Notes: generated from the letters alone by a model not told the origin. A DNA stretch of 64,000 bases from Xylanimonas cellulosilytica DSM 15894 (GCF_000024965.1 NC_013530.1:682001-746000), one strand, 5' to 3'. Positions 26,579 through 34,979 are shown, counted from the stretch's first letter. Program-made: numbers and translations.

Positions 26579-26602
26579 AACCCCCTCAAGGAGAACCCGA
26601 TA

Positions 26603-27139
26603 ATGCCTACCCCCACCAAGGGTCCGCGGCTCGGCGGTGGCCCGGCTCACGAGCGTCTGATCCTCGCGAACCTCGCCACGGCGCTCTTCGAGCACGGCCG
26701 CATCACCACCACCGTCACCAAGGCGAAGCGCGTCCAGCCGCTGGCCGAGCGTCTCATCACGTTCGCGAAGCGCGGCGACCTGCACGCCCGCCGTCGCGTC
26801 CTGACCGTCGTCCGTGACAAGGGCGTCGTGCACACGCTGTTCACCGAGATCGCCCCGGCCGTGGCCGAGCGCAACGGTGGCTACACGCGCGTCACCAAGG
26901 TCGGCAACCGCAAGGGCGACAACGCCCCCATGGCCGTCATCGAGCTCGTGACCGAGCCCGTGAGCCCGAAGCAGGCCGTCGTCAAGGAGGCCGAGAAGGC
27001 CGCCAAGAAGGCTGCGCCGAAGAAGGCCGCCAAGGTCGAGGAGCCCACGGTCGAGGAGACCGTCGAGACCCCGGCCGAGGCCGAGGTCGTCGAGGCTGCC
27101 GCCGAGGAGACCAAGACCGAGGAGACCAAGGAGGCCTGA
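26603..27139 (+). CDS. rplQ: 50S ribosomal protein L17
   Basis: 178 aa; tunnel-exit protein. Core of ~120 residues, [34 protein letters not shown] (in pieces) onward, then a ~60-residue tail of alternating Lys/Ala and then Glu/Val/Thr residues, as often seen in actinobacteria. AAGGAG lies at 26588-26593. Last gene of the alpha operon. Confidence 0.97.
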   Translation: MPTPTKGPRLGGGPAHERLILANLATALFEHGRITTTVTKAKRVQPLAERLITFAKRGDLHARRRVLTVVRDKGVVHTLFTEIAPAVAERNGGYTRVTKVGNRKGDNAPMAVIELVTEPVSPKQAVVKEAEKAAKKAAPKKAAKVEEPTVEETVETPAEAEVVEAAAEETKTEETKEA

Positions 27140-27160
27140 GCCTCCTCTCGTCCCCGCCCC

Positions 27161-27193
27161 GAGGGCCCCGCACCGACACGGTGCGGGGCCCTC
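27161..27193 (+). terminator. Terminator after rplQ
   Basis: A perfect 14-bp stem, GAGGGCCCCGCACC at 27161-27174 with 27180-27193, and loop GACAC. Confidence 0.85.
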
Positions 27194-27250
27194 GCTGCTG
27201 TGCAGCCTCGCTCCCTGCTGCGCGCGCCGCGCGCCCGCCCGGGGCAGAGT

Positions 27251-27292
27251 TGTCAGATGCACACGAGCCCTCGGGCTGGCGTGCATCTGACA
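27251..27292. repeat. 42-bp palindrome A (left of the hydrolase gene)
   Basis: Begins TGTCAGA and ends TCTGACA; with flanking bases the perfect outer stem is 14 bp (27249-27262 with 27281-27294) and an inner AGCCC/GGGCT stem closes it. It aligns at 30 of 42 positions with the palindrome at 28059-28100. Confidence 0.8.
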
Positions 27293-27309
27293 ACCACGGG
27301 GGGCAGCGA

Positions 27310-28056
27310 GTGAGCGGGGACGGGGTTCGGGTGCCGGTCGTGTTCGTGCACGGGGCGCGTACCTCCCGCACCATGTGGCGCGCCCAGCTCGCAGCGCTCG
27401 ACGCCGCGGGGGTCGACGCGGCCGCCGTCGACCTGCCCGCGCACGGGGAGCGGCGTGGCGAGCGGTTCACCGTCGACGGCGCTGTCGCCGTCGTGCACGA
27501 TGCCGTCGACGCGCTGGGGGGCCGCGCTCTCGTCGTCGGGCTGTCGCTCGGCGGGTACGTCGCCATCGAGCACCGGGCGCGGTACCCGGAGCAGTCGGCC
27601 GGTCTGGTCGCGTCGGGGTGCTGCACGCCGCCGCAGTCGCGCCTGCGCGACGCGTGGACGGGTGCGTCGAGGCTGCTCGAGCGCAGCCCTGGCCAGGGGG
27701 CGTGGCTCAACGACCGGCTCGTCGGCCTCATGCTCGACGACGACGCCGCGCGCGACGTCGCAGCCGGCGGCTATGCCCTGGACGCCATGACGGACGTGCT
27801 GCGGGAGGTCGGCGGGATCGACTCCCTCGCGGCGCTGCGGCGGGGGACCAGCCCGGTGTGGATCGTCAACGGCCGCTGGGACCACTTCCGCGGCGGCGAG
27901 CGTCGCGCGGTGGCGGCGGCCCGGGCGAGCGGGGCGCCGACGCGCCTGGTCATCGTGCCGCACGCCCGCCACACGGTGAGCCTGGACGCCCCGGTGGCGT
28001 TCGCCCGCGTGATCCTTGAGGCCGCGGCGCGCTGCTCTCAGCCCACGCGCGCCTGA
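27310..28056 (+). CDS. Alpha/beta-fold hydrolase
   Basis: 248 aa from the GTG at 27310, chosen because the fold starts at once with VRVPVVFVHGARTSRTMW (HG oxyanion motif); the 5' extension to 27181 would run through palindrome A. The nucleophile elbow GLSLGG gives the catalytic Ser. The acid is probably the Asp in NGRWDHF, and the His is in PHARHTVSLD. The substrate is unknown; haloperoxidase/esterase-like members look similar. It sits between rplQ and truA, which are adjacent in many actinobacteria, and is bracketed by two 42-bp palindromes, which suggests insertion. Confidence 0.88.
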   Translation: MSGDGVRVPVVFVHGARTSRTMWRAQLAALDAAGVDAAAVDLPAHGERRGERFTVDGAVAVVHDAVDALGGRALVVGLSLGGYVAIEHRARYPEQSAGLVASGCCTPPQSRLRDAWTGASRLLERSPGQGAWLNDRLVGLMLDDDAARDVAAGGYALDAMTDVLREVGGIDSLAALRRGTSPVWIVNGRWDHFRGGERRAVAAARASGAPTRLVIVPHARHTVSLDAPVAFARVILEAAARCSQPTRA

Positions 28057-28058
28057 GC

Positions 28059-28100
28059 TGTCAGACCCACGCCAGGGTCAGGGCTCGCGTGGCTCTGACA
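28059..28100. repeat. 42-bp palindrome B (right of the hydrolase gene)
   Basis: Begins TGTCAGA and ends TCTGACA, the same 7-bp ends and same 42-bp length as palindrome A. The outer 14-bp stem (28059-28072 with 28087-28100) has one mismatch. It starts 2 nt after the hydrolase stop and may also act as terminator between the convergent hydrolase and ROK genes. Confidence 0.8.
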
Positions 28101-28111
28101 CGTCGGGTTGG

Positions 28112-28879
28112 TCAGCCCCACGTCTCGCGCGGGAGCTCCCACGCCCGCGCCCCACCCACCAGCGCGGCGGAGTTCGGCACGATGACGACGTCGTCGCCGA
28201 GGCGGGCCAGCGCTGTCGGGGTGATGCGACGCGAGTTGCCGCCGCCGAGGTAGAGGCGGTCCCACCAGAACACGGGGCGCAGCCCTTCCACCAGCGCCAC
28301 GACCCGCCGCGACCACAGGCCGTCGCCGAGGCGGCGGCGCTCCGGCTCGCCGATGTACTCGTCGTAGGTCGCGAAGCGGCGGAACGGTGCGTGCGACAGC
28401 TCGAGGTGCGGGGCGAGGCTGCCGCCGTCGAACAGTGCCGACCCCAGCCCCGTGCCGAGCGTGAGGACGAGCTCGAACCCGGAGCCGGCGATCACCCCGG
28501 CCCCGTGCACCTCGGCGTCGTTGAGCACCAGCGCGGGCACGCCGAGCCGCTCCGCGACGGCGGCCCGGACGTCGAAGCTCGCCCACGCCTCCCGCAGCTC
28601 GGGCTCCACGCGGGAACGTGGGCCCGATCGGGTGATGTAGTGCGGCGTGTGCACGACGACGCCGTGGCGGATCATCCCCGGCATCCCGACGGTGACGCGG
28701 TGCGCGTGCGGCAGGCCGCCGGCGATCTCGGCGATCGTGTCGACGAGCCGGGTCGGGGGCAGGGGGTACGGCGTCGGCACGCGGACCGGCGCGGCGTGGG
28801 CGGTGCCGGCCTCGTCGAGCACGGCAGCCTTGATGCCGCCGCCGCCGCAGTCGACCGCGAGGGTGAGCGTCTCGGACAC
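28112..28879 (-). CDS. ROK-family kinase, polyphosphate-glucokinase-like
   Basis: 255 aa from GTG at 28879, the first start before the N-terminal phosphate motif LAVDCGGGGIKAAVLDEAG. A second glycine-rich motif LTLGTGLGSALFDGG and LNDAEVHGAG (candidate catalytic Asp) follow, then LYLGGGNSRR. This arrangement, without a long zinc-motif region, resembles actinobacterial polyphosphate/ATP glucokinases (PpgK), but sugar and phosphate donor are inferred only. Divergent from truA, and part of the two-gene interruption between rplQ and truA. Confidence 0.85.
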   Translation of the reverse strand: MSETLTLAVDCGGGGIKAAVLDEAGTAHAAPVRVPTPYPLPPTRLVDTIAEIAGGLPHAHRVTVGMPGMIRHGVVVHTPHYITRSGPRSRVEPELREAWASFDVRAAVAERLGVPALVLNDAEVHGAGVIAGSGFELVLTLGTGLGSALFDGGSLAPHLELSHAPFRRFATYDEYIGEPERRRLGDGLWSRRVVALVEGLRPVFWWDRLYLGGGNSRRITPTALARLGDDVVIVPNSAALVGGARAWELPRETWG

Positions 28880-29043
28880 CCGCCCATCATCGCCGAGCAG
28901 CGCCGACGACGCCGGGCCGCTGCGTCGAGACCATCGCGTCGAGAGCATCGCGTCGTGGGGCATTGCGGCGTCGGGGCGCGGCGGCGTCGCGTCACGCCGC
29001 CCACCGGACGAGGGGCGCGCCGTCGTCGGGCGAGAATGTTCCG

Positions 29044-29940
29044 GTGAGCGACGGGGAGATGGTGCGCGTCCGGCTGGACCTCGCCTATGACGGCACACAG
29101 TTCGCGGGCTGGGCGCGGCAGCCCGCGCTGCGCACCGTGCAGGGCGTGCTGGAGGACGGGCTGGAGCAGATCGTACGGACCGCGCCGCGAGGGCTGCCCG
29201 CGCCGCGCCTGACGGTGGCGGGCCGTACGGACGCCGGGGTGCACGCCAGGGGCCAGGTCGCCCACGTCGACCTGCCCGTCGAGCGGTGGGTGGCCCTGCC
29301 CGGGCGCTCCGACCGGGAGCCGGGCGAGTCGCTGGTCACGCGCCTCACCGGCGTGCTGCCCCCCGACGTCGTCGTCCACCGGGCCGCGCTCGCCCCCGCG
29401 GGCTTCGACGCGCGCTTCAGCGCGCTCTACCGCCGCTACGCGTTCCGGATCGCCGACGACGCAGCGGCGCGCGACCCGCTGCACCGCGCCCACGTGCTGT
29501 GGCACCGGCGCCCGCTCGACGTCGCCGCGATGCACGACGCCGTCCAGCCGCTGCGCGGGGTGCGCGACTTCGCGGCCTACTGCAAGCCGCGCCCGGGGGC
29601 GACGACGATCCGCGAGCTCAAGGAGCTGTCGTGGACCCGGCCGGCGGACGGGCCGGACGCAGGGCTGGTCGTCGCGCGCGTGGTCGCGGACGCGTTCTGC
29701 CACAACATGGTGCGTGCCCTCGTGGGGGCGTCGATCGCCGTGGGGGAGGGCCGCAAGCCTGTCTCCTGGCCCGCGGAGGTGCTCGCGTCGAAGCAGCGTG
29801 AGCGGGCCGCCGCGGTGGTGCCGCCCCGGGGACTCACCCTGGAGGAGGTCGTCTACCCGCCGGACGCGGACCTGGCGGGCCGCGCCGACCGCATCCGTGC
29901 CCTTCGGACTGACGAGGACGTCACGCCGTTCGGTGGTTGA
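29044..29940 (+). CDS. truA: tRNA pseudouridine(38-40) synthase
   Basis: 298 aa. Isomerises U38-U40 in the anticodon arm. GTG at 29044 puts the core RLDLAYDGTQFAGWARQ at residue 10; longer starts add unrelated residues. The catalytic Asp is D63 in AGRTDAGVHA. The second half has FCHNMVRALVGASIAVGEGRK. GAGAAT lies 6 nt before the start and could be a leaderless -10. A repeat cluster begins 23 nt after the stop. Confidence 0.96.
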   Translation: MSDGEMVRVRLDLAYDGTQFAGWARQPALRTVQGVLEDGLEQIVRTAPRGLPAPRLTVAGRTDAGVHARGQVAHVDLPVERWVALPGRSDREPGESLVTRLTGVLPPDVVVHRAALAPAGFDARFSALYRRYAFRIADDAAARDPLHRAHVLWHRRPLDVAAMHDAVQPLRGVRDFAAYCKPRPGATTIRELKELSWTRPADGPDAGLVVARVVADAFCHNMVRALVGASIAVGEGRKPVSWPAEVLASKQRERAAAVVPPRGLTLEEVVYPPDADLAGRADRIRALRTDEDVTPFGG

Positions 29941-29962
29941 GGTCCCGCCTGCGGCCCGCCTC

Positions 29963-30223
29963 GGTGGTTGAGCCTGTCGAAACCACCCCAGACCCGTGGT
30001 TTCGACAGGCTCAACCACCGAGGGGCGGGCGGGGTGGTTTCGACGGGCTCAACCACCGGGTGGGGCGTGTGTGGACTGGGTGGTTTCGACAGGCTCAACC
30101 ACCGAGGGGCGGGCGGGGTGGTTTCGACGGGCTCAACCACCGGGTGGGGCGTGTGTGGACTGGGTGGTTTCGACAGGCTCAACCACCGAGGGGCGTGGGG
30201 TGGTTTCGGCGGGCTCGACCACC
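29963..30223. repeat. Palindromic repeat locus 2 (seven copies)
   Basis: Copies start at 29963 (inverted), then 29996, 30033, 30079, 30117, 30163 and 30199. Each is about 25 bp: ends GGTGGTT and AACCACC around an 11-bp core TCGACAGGCTC. Copies at 30033 and 30117 have CGACGGGCTC, and the last one is more diverged (TCGGCGGGCTCG). Bases 30020-30103 and 30104-30187 are an exact 84-bp tandem duplication. The block fills the truA-DUF5709 gap of 291 nt; no gene is seen in it. Confidence 0.95.
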
Positions 30224-30231
30224 GGGGTGGG

Positions 30232-30648
30232 TCAGGGTTGTTCGGTCCAGTGCATCGCGGCCTCCTCGGCGGTGGCGGCGGCGCCGTCGATGCCGGCGTC
30301 CTGGCCGTAGACGTCGTTCGTGCGCGGGGCTCCGTCGCCGTCCGGGTCGGCGTCAGCGTCCGCGACCAGGCGGCCCGCGCGGGAGTCGTCGCGCGGGCGC
30401 TGGCGGTCCGTCTCCCACCAGTCCGGTTCCTCGGCCGCGAGGCGGGCGTCCAGCGGCTCGTCGTGCGCCTGCTCCCAGGGCGTCTCGCCCCAGTGGTTCG
30501 CCCGTGCCCGCTCGGGCGGGGAGAAGCCCTCGTCCAGCGGGTCGTCGACCCCGCGGTCGAACAGGGTGTCGTCGGCGGACAGCTGGTCGCTGTCGCCCTC
30601 GGCCCCGGTCTCGGGATCCGGGGCGGTGCCAGGGGTCTGCACGCTCAT
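30232..30648 (-). CDS. DUF5709 family protein
   Basis: 138 aa from ATG at 30648. Very acidic and rich in Asp, Glu and Ala, without a membrane segment or signal peptide. The segment DTLFDRGVDDPLDEGFSPPERARANHWGETPWEQ (in pieces), then LDARLAAEEPDWW, matches the actinobacterial DUF5709 family, whose function is unknown to me. It ends 8 nt from the last repeat copy of locus 2 and is divergent from the DUF937 gene. Confidence 0.8.
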   Translation of the reverse strand: MSVQTPGTAPDPETGAEGDSDQLSADDTLFDRGVDDPLDEGFSPPERARANHWGETPWEQAHDEPLDARLAAEEPDWWETDRQRPRDDSRAGRLVADADADPDGDGAPRTNDVYGQDAGIDGAAATAEEAAMHWTEQP

Positions 30649-30787
30649 GCCCCCACGATCCTCCCGCCCGCGCCGGAGCGCAGCACGAGGCACCCCGCGG
30701 GGCACCCCGCGCGGCGGTGTGCCGCCGCGGTTAACGTCGTTCTGATCGGGCACGTCCGGTGCGTGCCCACCGACTCTGGAGCCCACC

Positions 30788-31393
30788 ATGGCTGGATTGG
30801 ACGACCTGCTCGAGGCGCTGCCGCTGGACCAGCTCGCCGGGAAGCTCGGCATCGACGCCGGCACCGCGCAGTCGGCGGTGAGCGGCCTGCTCCCCGCGAT
30901 CATCGGCGGCCTCAAGGCCAACGCCGACGACCCGGCGGGAGCCGCCTCGCTCCAGGCGGCGCTCGCACAGCACGACCCCGCGCTCGTCGAGGGCGGCATC
31001 AACCTCGACGACGTCGACGTCGACGACGGCGACAAGATCGCCGGGCACATCTTCGGCGGGAACAAGGACGCGGTCGTGGCGAAGGTCGCGGAGTCGACCG
31101 GCGCCCCCGCGGGCATCCTCGGCCAGCTGCTGCCGGCGCTCGCCCCGATCGCCCTGTCGTTCATCTCCAAGCAGCTCGCCGGCAAGTCGCCCGCGCAGCC
31201 GCAGGGCAACGCGCAGCCGCAGGGCAACGTGCAGGCTCAGGCCGCCGCGGCGCCCGAGCAGGAGCAGGAGGGCGGCATCGGCGGCCTGCTGGGCGGACTC
31301 CTCGGCGGGGGCGGCGCCGGCGGTGGCGGGGGCCTCGACATCGGCGGTCTCCTGGGCGGCCTCGGGGGCCTGCTGGGCGGCGGCCGCCGCTGA
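30788..31393 (+). CDS. DUF937 domain protein
   Basis: 201 aa, ATG at 30788 with GGAG 6 nt upstream. The N-terminal ~120 residues (LDDLLEALPLDQLAGKLG...SAVSGLLPAIIGGLKANA...HIFGGNKDAVV) are DUF937-like. A Gln/Ala-rich linker follows and the last ~45 residues are a Gly/Leu repeat region (GGLLGGLLGGGGAGG). Function unknown. TAACGT at 30732-30737 could be its -10. Confidence 0.82.
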   Translation: MAGLDDLLEALPLDQLAGKLGIDAGTAQSAVSGLLPAIIGGLKANADDPAGAASLQAALAQHDPALVEGGINLDDVDVDDGDKIAGHIFGGNKDAVVAKVAESTGAPAGILGQLLPALAPIALSFISKQLAGKSPAQPQGNAQPQGNVQAQAAAAPEQEQEGGIGGLLGGLLGGGGAGGGGGLDIGGLLGGLGGLLGGGRR

Positions 31394-31427
31394 CGGGGCG
31401 CTCGCGGCCAGCGTGACCGACCTCGCT

Positions 31428-31457
31428 TTGGTGATCGCTTCGTCCACCGGCTAGGAT
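31428..31457 (+). promoter_or_regulatory. Probable promoter of rplM-rpsI
   Basis: TTGGTG at 31428-31433, an 18-nt spacer, and TAGGAT at 31452-31457, followed by a ~160-nt leader to rplM. Confidence 0.55.
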
Positions 31458-31624
31458 GGGCAGTCGTTGTGCCTTAGTTCCGACGTCCCGCGATCGCAGC
31501 GCGCCCACTCGCACCGGCGGTCGCATGGCCCGGATGTCATCACATGGAGCGTCCCGCGCACAACGCTGACTCTTCGGGCACCGCTTCTTGCCCGACGACA
31601 CCGAACACGAAAAGGTTACGAACC

Positions 31625-32074
31625 GTGCGTACGTACACCCCGAAGCCCGGCGACGTCCAGCGCGACTGGTACGTCATCGACGCGACCGACGTCGTCCTGG
31701 GCCGTCTGGCGACCCATGTCGCGACCCTTCTGCGCGGGAAGCACAAGCCGACCTTCGCCCCGCACGTCGACGGCGGTGACTTCGTCATCGTCATCAACGC
31801 CGACAAGGTTGCCCTTTCCGGCAACAAGCGGGCCACGAAGCTGGCCTACCGCCACTCCGGCTACCCCGGCGGTCTGCGTTCCGTCGCCTACGGCGAGCTG
31901 CTCGAGAAGAACCCCGAGCGCGCCGTCGAGAAGGCCGTCCGCGGGATGATCCCGAAGACGTCCCTCGGCCGTCAGCAGCTCGGCAAGCTGAAGGTCTACC
32001 GCGGCGGCGAGCACCCGCACGCGGCCCAGCAGCCCCAGCCGTTCGAGATCACCCAGGTTTCGCAGCAGGCCTGA
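31625..32074 (+). CDS. rplM: 50S ribosomal protein L13
   Basis: 149 aa from GTG at 31625; [20 protein letters not shown] is the usual actinobacterial start, and the in-frame ATG at 31544 adds unrelated residues. Early 50S assembly protein. [20 protein letters not shown] and [21 protein letters not shown] are conserved. Pairs with rpsI in a two-gene operon. Confidence 0.96.
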   Translation: MRTYTPKPGDVQRDWYVIDATDVVLGRLATHVATLLRGKHKPTFAPHVDGGDFVIVINADKVALSGNKRATKLAYRHSGYPGGLRSVAYGELLEKNPERAVEKAVRGMIPKTSLGRQQLGKLKVYRGGEHPHAAQQPQPFEITQVSQQA

Positions 32075-32108
32075 GCCGCTGCCGAAGACGACGCGAAGGA
32101 ACAGACAC

Positions 32109-32606
32109 GTGGCAGAGACCGCTGTCGACAACACGATCGACACCGAGCTGGACGAGACCCCCAGCACCTACACGACTGAGAGCGAGGCGCCTGTCGCCAA
32201 CCGCGGTCAGTCCATCACCGCCCCCGGCCAGGCACTGGGCCGCCGCAAGGAGGCCGTGGCGCGCGTGCGCCTGGTCCCCGGCACCGGCCAGTGGAAGGTC
32301 AACGGCCGCACCCTCGAGGAGTACTTCCCGAACAAGGTGCACCAGCAGCTGGTGAACTCGCCGCTGAAGCTGGTCGAGGTCGAGGGCCGCTTCGACGTCG
32401 TCGCCCGCATTACGGGTGGCGGCGCCTCCGGCCAGGCCGGCGCCCTGCGCCTGGGCATCGCCCGCGCGCTCAACGAGATCGACCGTGAGGCCAACCGCCC
32501 CGCGCTGAAGAAGGCCGGCTTCCTGACCCGCGACGCCCGCGTCGTCGAGCGCAAGAAGGCCGGTCTCAAGAAGGCCCGCAAGGCCCCGCAGTACTCCAAG
32601 CGCTGA
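32109..32606 (+). CDS. rpsI: 30S ribosomal protein S9
   Basis: 165 aa. Its C-terminal Lys-Arg tail (QYSKR) reaches P-site tRNA. GTG at 32109 after CGAAGGAA. A ~38-residue acidic N-terminal extension precedes the core [24 protein letters not shown]. The core is intact, including [21 protein letters not shown]. Confidence 0.97.
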   Translation: MAETAVDNTIDTELDETPSTYTTESEAPVANRGQSITAPGQALGRRKEAVARVRLVPGTGQWKVNGRTLEEYFPNKVHQQLVNSPLKLVEVEGRFDVVARITGGGASGQAGALRLGIARALNEIDREANRPALKKAGFLTRDARVVERKKAGLKKARKAPQYSKR

Positions 32607-32629
32607 TCGTCTCGATCACCGCTGCACGC

Positions 32630-32662
32630 ACGGCCCCGTCGGACATCGTCCGGCGGGGCCGT
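32630..32662 (+). terminator. Terminator after rpsI
   Basis: ACGGCCCCG at 32630-32638 pairs with CGGGGCCGT at 32654-32662; the inner TCGGA/TCCGG region extends the stem. Confidence 0.75.
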
Positions 32663-32706
32663 CGCCGTCTCAGGGCCGTCGCCGTCTCAGGGGCACCGCC
32701 GTCTCA
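32656..32706. repeat. Three 17-bp tandem units
   Basis: GGGCCGTCGCCGTCTCA at 32656-32672 and 32673-32689, with a diverged third unit (GGGGCACCGCCGTCTCA) at 32690-32706. The first unit overlaps the right arm of the rpsI terminator. Confidence 0.8.
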
Positions 32707-32793
32707 CGGGCCAAGGCGTGCGCGCCTGGCGGCGGCCGCCCCCCTGCCCGCGCGGCTACCATGCCAAGGGCGTCATTTCGAGGAGGACCACTG

Positions 32794-34158
32794 ATGGCAC
32801 GACTGTTCGGCACCGACGGGGTGCGAGGGCTCGCGAACCGCGACGTGACCGCGGAGCTGGCCCTGGCGCTCGGCAGCGCGGCCGCGCACGAGCTCGCCGC
32901 AGCCCCGAAGGCCCCCGGCCACCGCTCGCGGGCGGTGCTCGGCCGCGACCCGCGCGCGTCGGGAGAGTTCCTCGGCGCCGGGGTGACGGCGGGGCTCGCG
33001 AGCGCGGGTGTCGACGTCGTCGACCTGGGCGTCCTGCCGACACCGGCCCTGGCGTACCTGGTCAGCGAGCTCGACTGCGACCTCGGCGTCATGATCTCCG
33101 CCTCGCACAACCCGATGCCGGACAACGGCATCAAGTTCTTCCAGCGCGGCGGCCTCAAGCTCGACGACGCCGTCGAGGACCGCATCGAGTCGTGGATCAC
33201 CGAGACGTGGGAGCTGCCCACGGGGTCCGCCGTCGGGCGGGTGCGCGCCGACAACGGCAGCGCCGTGGACCGGTACGTCGCGCACCTCGTCTCCAGCATC
33301 GGCACGACGGCGGACCACCGGCCGCTGGAGGGCCTGCGCATCGCGGTCGACGCCGCCAACGGTGCCGCCAGCGTCGTCGGGCCGGAGGCGCTGCGCCAGG
33401 CCGGTGCCGACGTCGTCGTCATGAACGCGAGCCCTGACGGGCGCAACATCAACGAGAAGGCCGGGTCCACCCACCCCGAGCAGCTCCAGGCCGTCGTCGT
33501 GGCCGCCGAGGCCGACTTCGGTGTCGCGTTCGACGGCGACGCCGACCGCTGCCTCGCCGTCGACCACGGCGGCGTGCTCGTGGACGGCGACCAGATCCTC
33601 GGCATCCTTGCCCGCGCCATGAAGGCCGAGCAGCGCCTGCCCCACGACACCCTCGTGGTGACGGTGATGAGCAACCTGGGCCTGCTGATCGCGATGAAGG
33701 AGTCGGGCATCACCACCGTCCAGACGGGCGTCGGCGACCGCTACGTGCTCGAGGAGATGCGCGCGCACGGCTACGGGCTGGGCGGCGAGCAGTCGGGCCA
33801 CATCATCCTCGCGGACCACGCGACCACCGGGGACGGCGTGCTGACCGCGCTGCACCTGGCGGCCGAGGTGAAGCGGTCCGGCCAGCGGCTCGCGGAGCTC
33901 GCGGCGCAGATCCCGCGCCTGCCGCAGACGCTCGTCAACGTCAAGGGCGTCGACAAGGCCCGGGCGGCCACCGACGAGGGCGTGCTGACCGCGGTCGAGG
34001 CGGCCGAGAGGCTGCTGGGGGAGACGGGCCGCGTCCTGCTGCGCTCCTCGGGCACGGAGCCGCTCGTGCGCGTCATGGTCGAGGCTGCCACGCAGCAGCA
34101 GGCCGACGGCGTCGCGGACTCGCTGGCCGCCGTCGTCCGCGAACGGCTGACGCTGTGA
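32794..34158 (+). CDS. glmM: Phosphoglucosamine mutase
   Basis: 454 aa; converts glucosamine-6-P to glucosamine-1-P for peptidoglycan precursors. ATG at 32794 after AGGAGGA at 32781-32787; the in-frame ATG at 32761 is rejected. Phosphorylated Ser is S104 in ISASHNP. The metal loop is FDGDADR and the sugar-binding GGEQSGH motif follows; the C-terminal SSGTEPLVRVMVE binds phosphate. Its partner glmS lies 2.7 kb downstream. Stop overlaps def by 4 nt. Confidence 0.97.
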   Translation: MARLFGTDGVRGLANRDVTAELALALGSAAAHELAAAPKAPGHRSRAVLGRDPRASGEFLGAGVTAGLASAGVDVVDLGVLPTPALAYLVSELDCDLGVMISASHNPMPDNGIKFFQRGGLKLDDAVEDRIESWITETWELPTGSAVGRVRADNGSAVDRYVAHLVSSIGTTADHRPLEGLRIAVDAANGAASVVGPEALRQAGADVVVMNASPDGRNINEKAGSTHPEQLQAVVVAAEADFGVAFDGDADRCLAVDHGGVLVDGDQILGILARAMKAEQRLPHDTLVVTVMSNLGLLIAMKESGITTVQTGVGDRYVLEEMRAHGYGLGGEQSGHIILADHATTGDGVLTALHLAAEVKRSGQRLAELAAQIPRLPQTLVNVKGVDKARAATDEGVLTAVEAAERLLGETGRVLLRSSGTEPLVRVMVEAATQQQADGVADSLAAVVRERLTL

Positions 34159-34826
34159 GCGCCGGCTTCGCAGGGCCCGTCGACCCGGAGCTCTACGAGG
34201 CCGTCGCAGCCCGGTTGCGGACGGCCGGATCGGCCGGCGTGCTGCCGATCGTCCAGTCCGGCGACCCCGTGCTCCGCACCCCGGCCGCGCCCTACACCGG
34301 CCAGCTCGGGGACCTGCTGCCGCGCCTCGCGGAGGTCATGCGCCGCACCATGCACGCCGCCCCCGGCGTCGGGCTCGCCGCCCCGCAGGTGGGCATCGGG
34401 CTCGCCCTGGCCGTCGTCGAGGACCGCGGGAACGAGTCCGACCCGCGGGAGCGCACCCCGCTGCCGTTCCGGCTGCTCGCCAACCCGGCGTACGAACCGG
34501 TCGCGGAGGAGGGCCCTTCCGGCACCCTCCGGCGGGTGCCCTTCTTCGAGGGCTGCCTGTCGATCGACGGCTGGCACGCCCTGGTCGCCCGGCACCACCG
34601 GGTGCGCCTCACCGGTCAGGACGCCGACGGCGCGCCGATCGACGAGGTGCTCACCGGCTGGCCCGCCCGCATCATCCAGCACGAGACCGACCACCTGCGC
34701 GGCGAGCTCTACCTCGACCACGCCGTGCCGCGCTCGTTCGTCAGCAACGCCAACCTCGTCTCGATCTGGGCCGGCGCCCCCGACCCGGCCCCCGTCGCCG
34801 CGGCGCTCGGGTTCGAGCTGCCGTGA
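34155..34826 (+). CDS. def: Peptide deformylase
   Basis: 223 aa; removes the N-formyl group from nascent proteins using a metal. GTG start overlaps the glmM stop (GTGA). Motif 1 GVGLAAPQVG, motif 2 EGCLS with metal ligand C134, motif 3 HETDH with H176, E177 and H180. The ~40-residue N-terminal extension and C-terminal tail resemble the longer actinobacterial forms. Confidence 0.95.
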   Translation: MSAGFAGPVDPELYEAVAARLRTAGSAGVLPIVQSGDPVLRTPAAPYTGQLGDLLPRLAEVMRRTMHAAPGVGLAAPQVGIGLALAVVEDRGNESDPRERTPLPFRLLANPAYEPVAEEGPSGTLRRVPFFEGCLSIDGWHALVARHHRVRLTGQDADGAPIDEVLTGWPARIIQHETDHLRGELYLDHAVPRSFVSNANLVSIWAGAPDPAPVAAALGFELP

Positions 34827-34919
34827 CGGTCCGCCGCACGGCGTGAAGTCAGGGTGAAGGTTCGCGGAACCAGGGGTGCGCCAGGGGCTTCCCCGGCATC
34901 CGGCCCCCGCGCCCGCACC

Positions 34920-34925
34920 TAGGCT
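34920..34925 (+). promoter_or_regulatory. Probable -10 box of the DedA gene
   Basis: TAGGCT 54 nt before the start; no clear -35 box. Confidence 0.45.
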
Positions 34926-34979
34926 TGTTTCCAGGCGCCGCTCGGTGCCCACCCAGCACCGGCACGAGGAGAACCGCGC

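Noticed and set aside
29963-30223. CRISPR array
   Set aside because: Units vary in orientation, the spacers are themselves repeated, and no cas gene is present.
29968-31416. Proteins translated from repeat locus 2 (repeated STGSTTEGR-type peptides)
   Set aside because: These are simple translations of the DNA repeat, with no Shine-Dalgarno and conflicting with the DUF5709 gene on the other strand.
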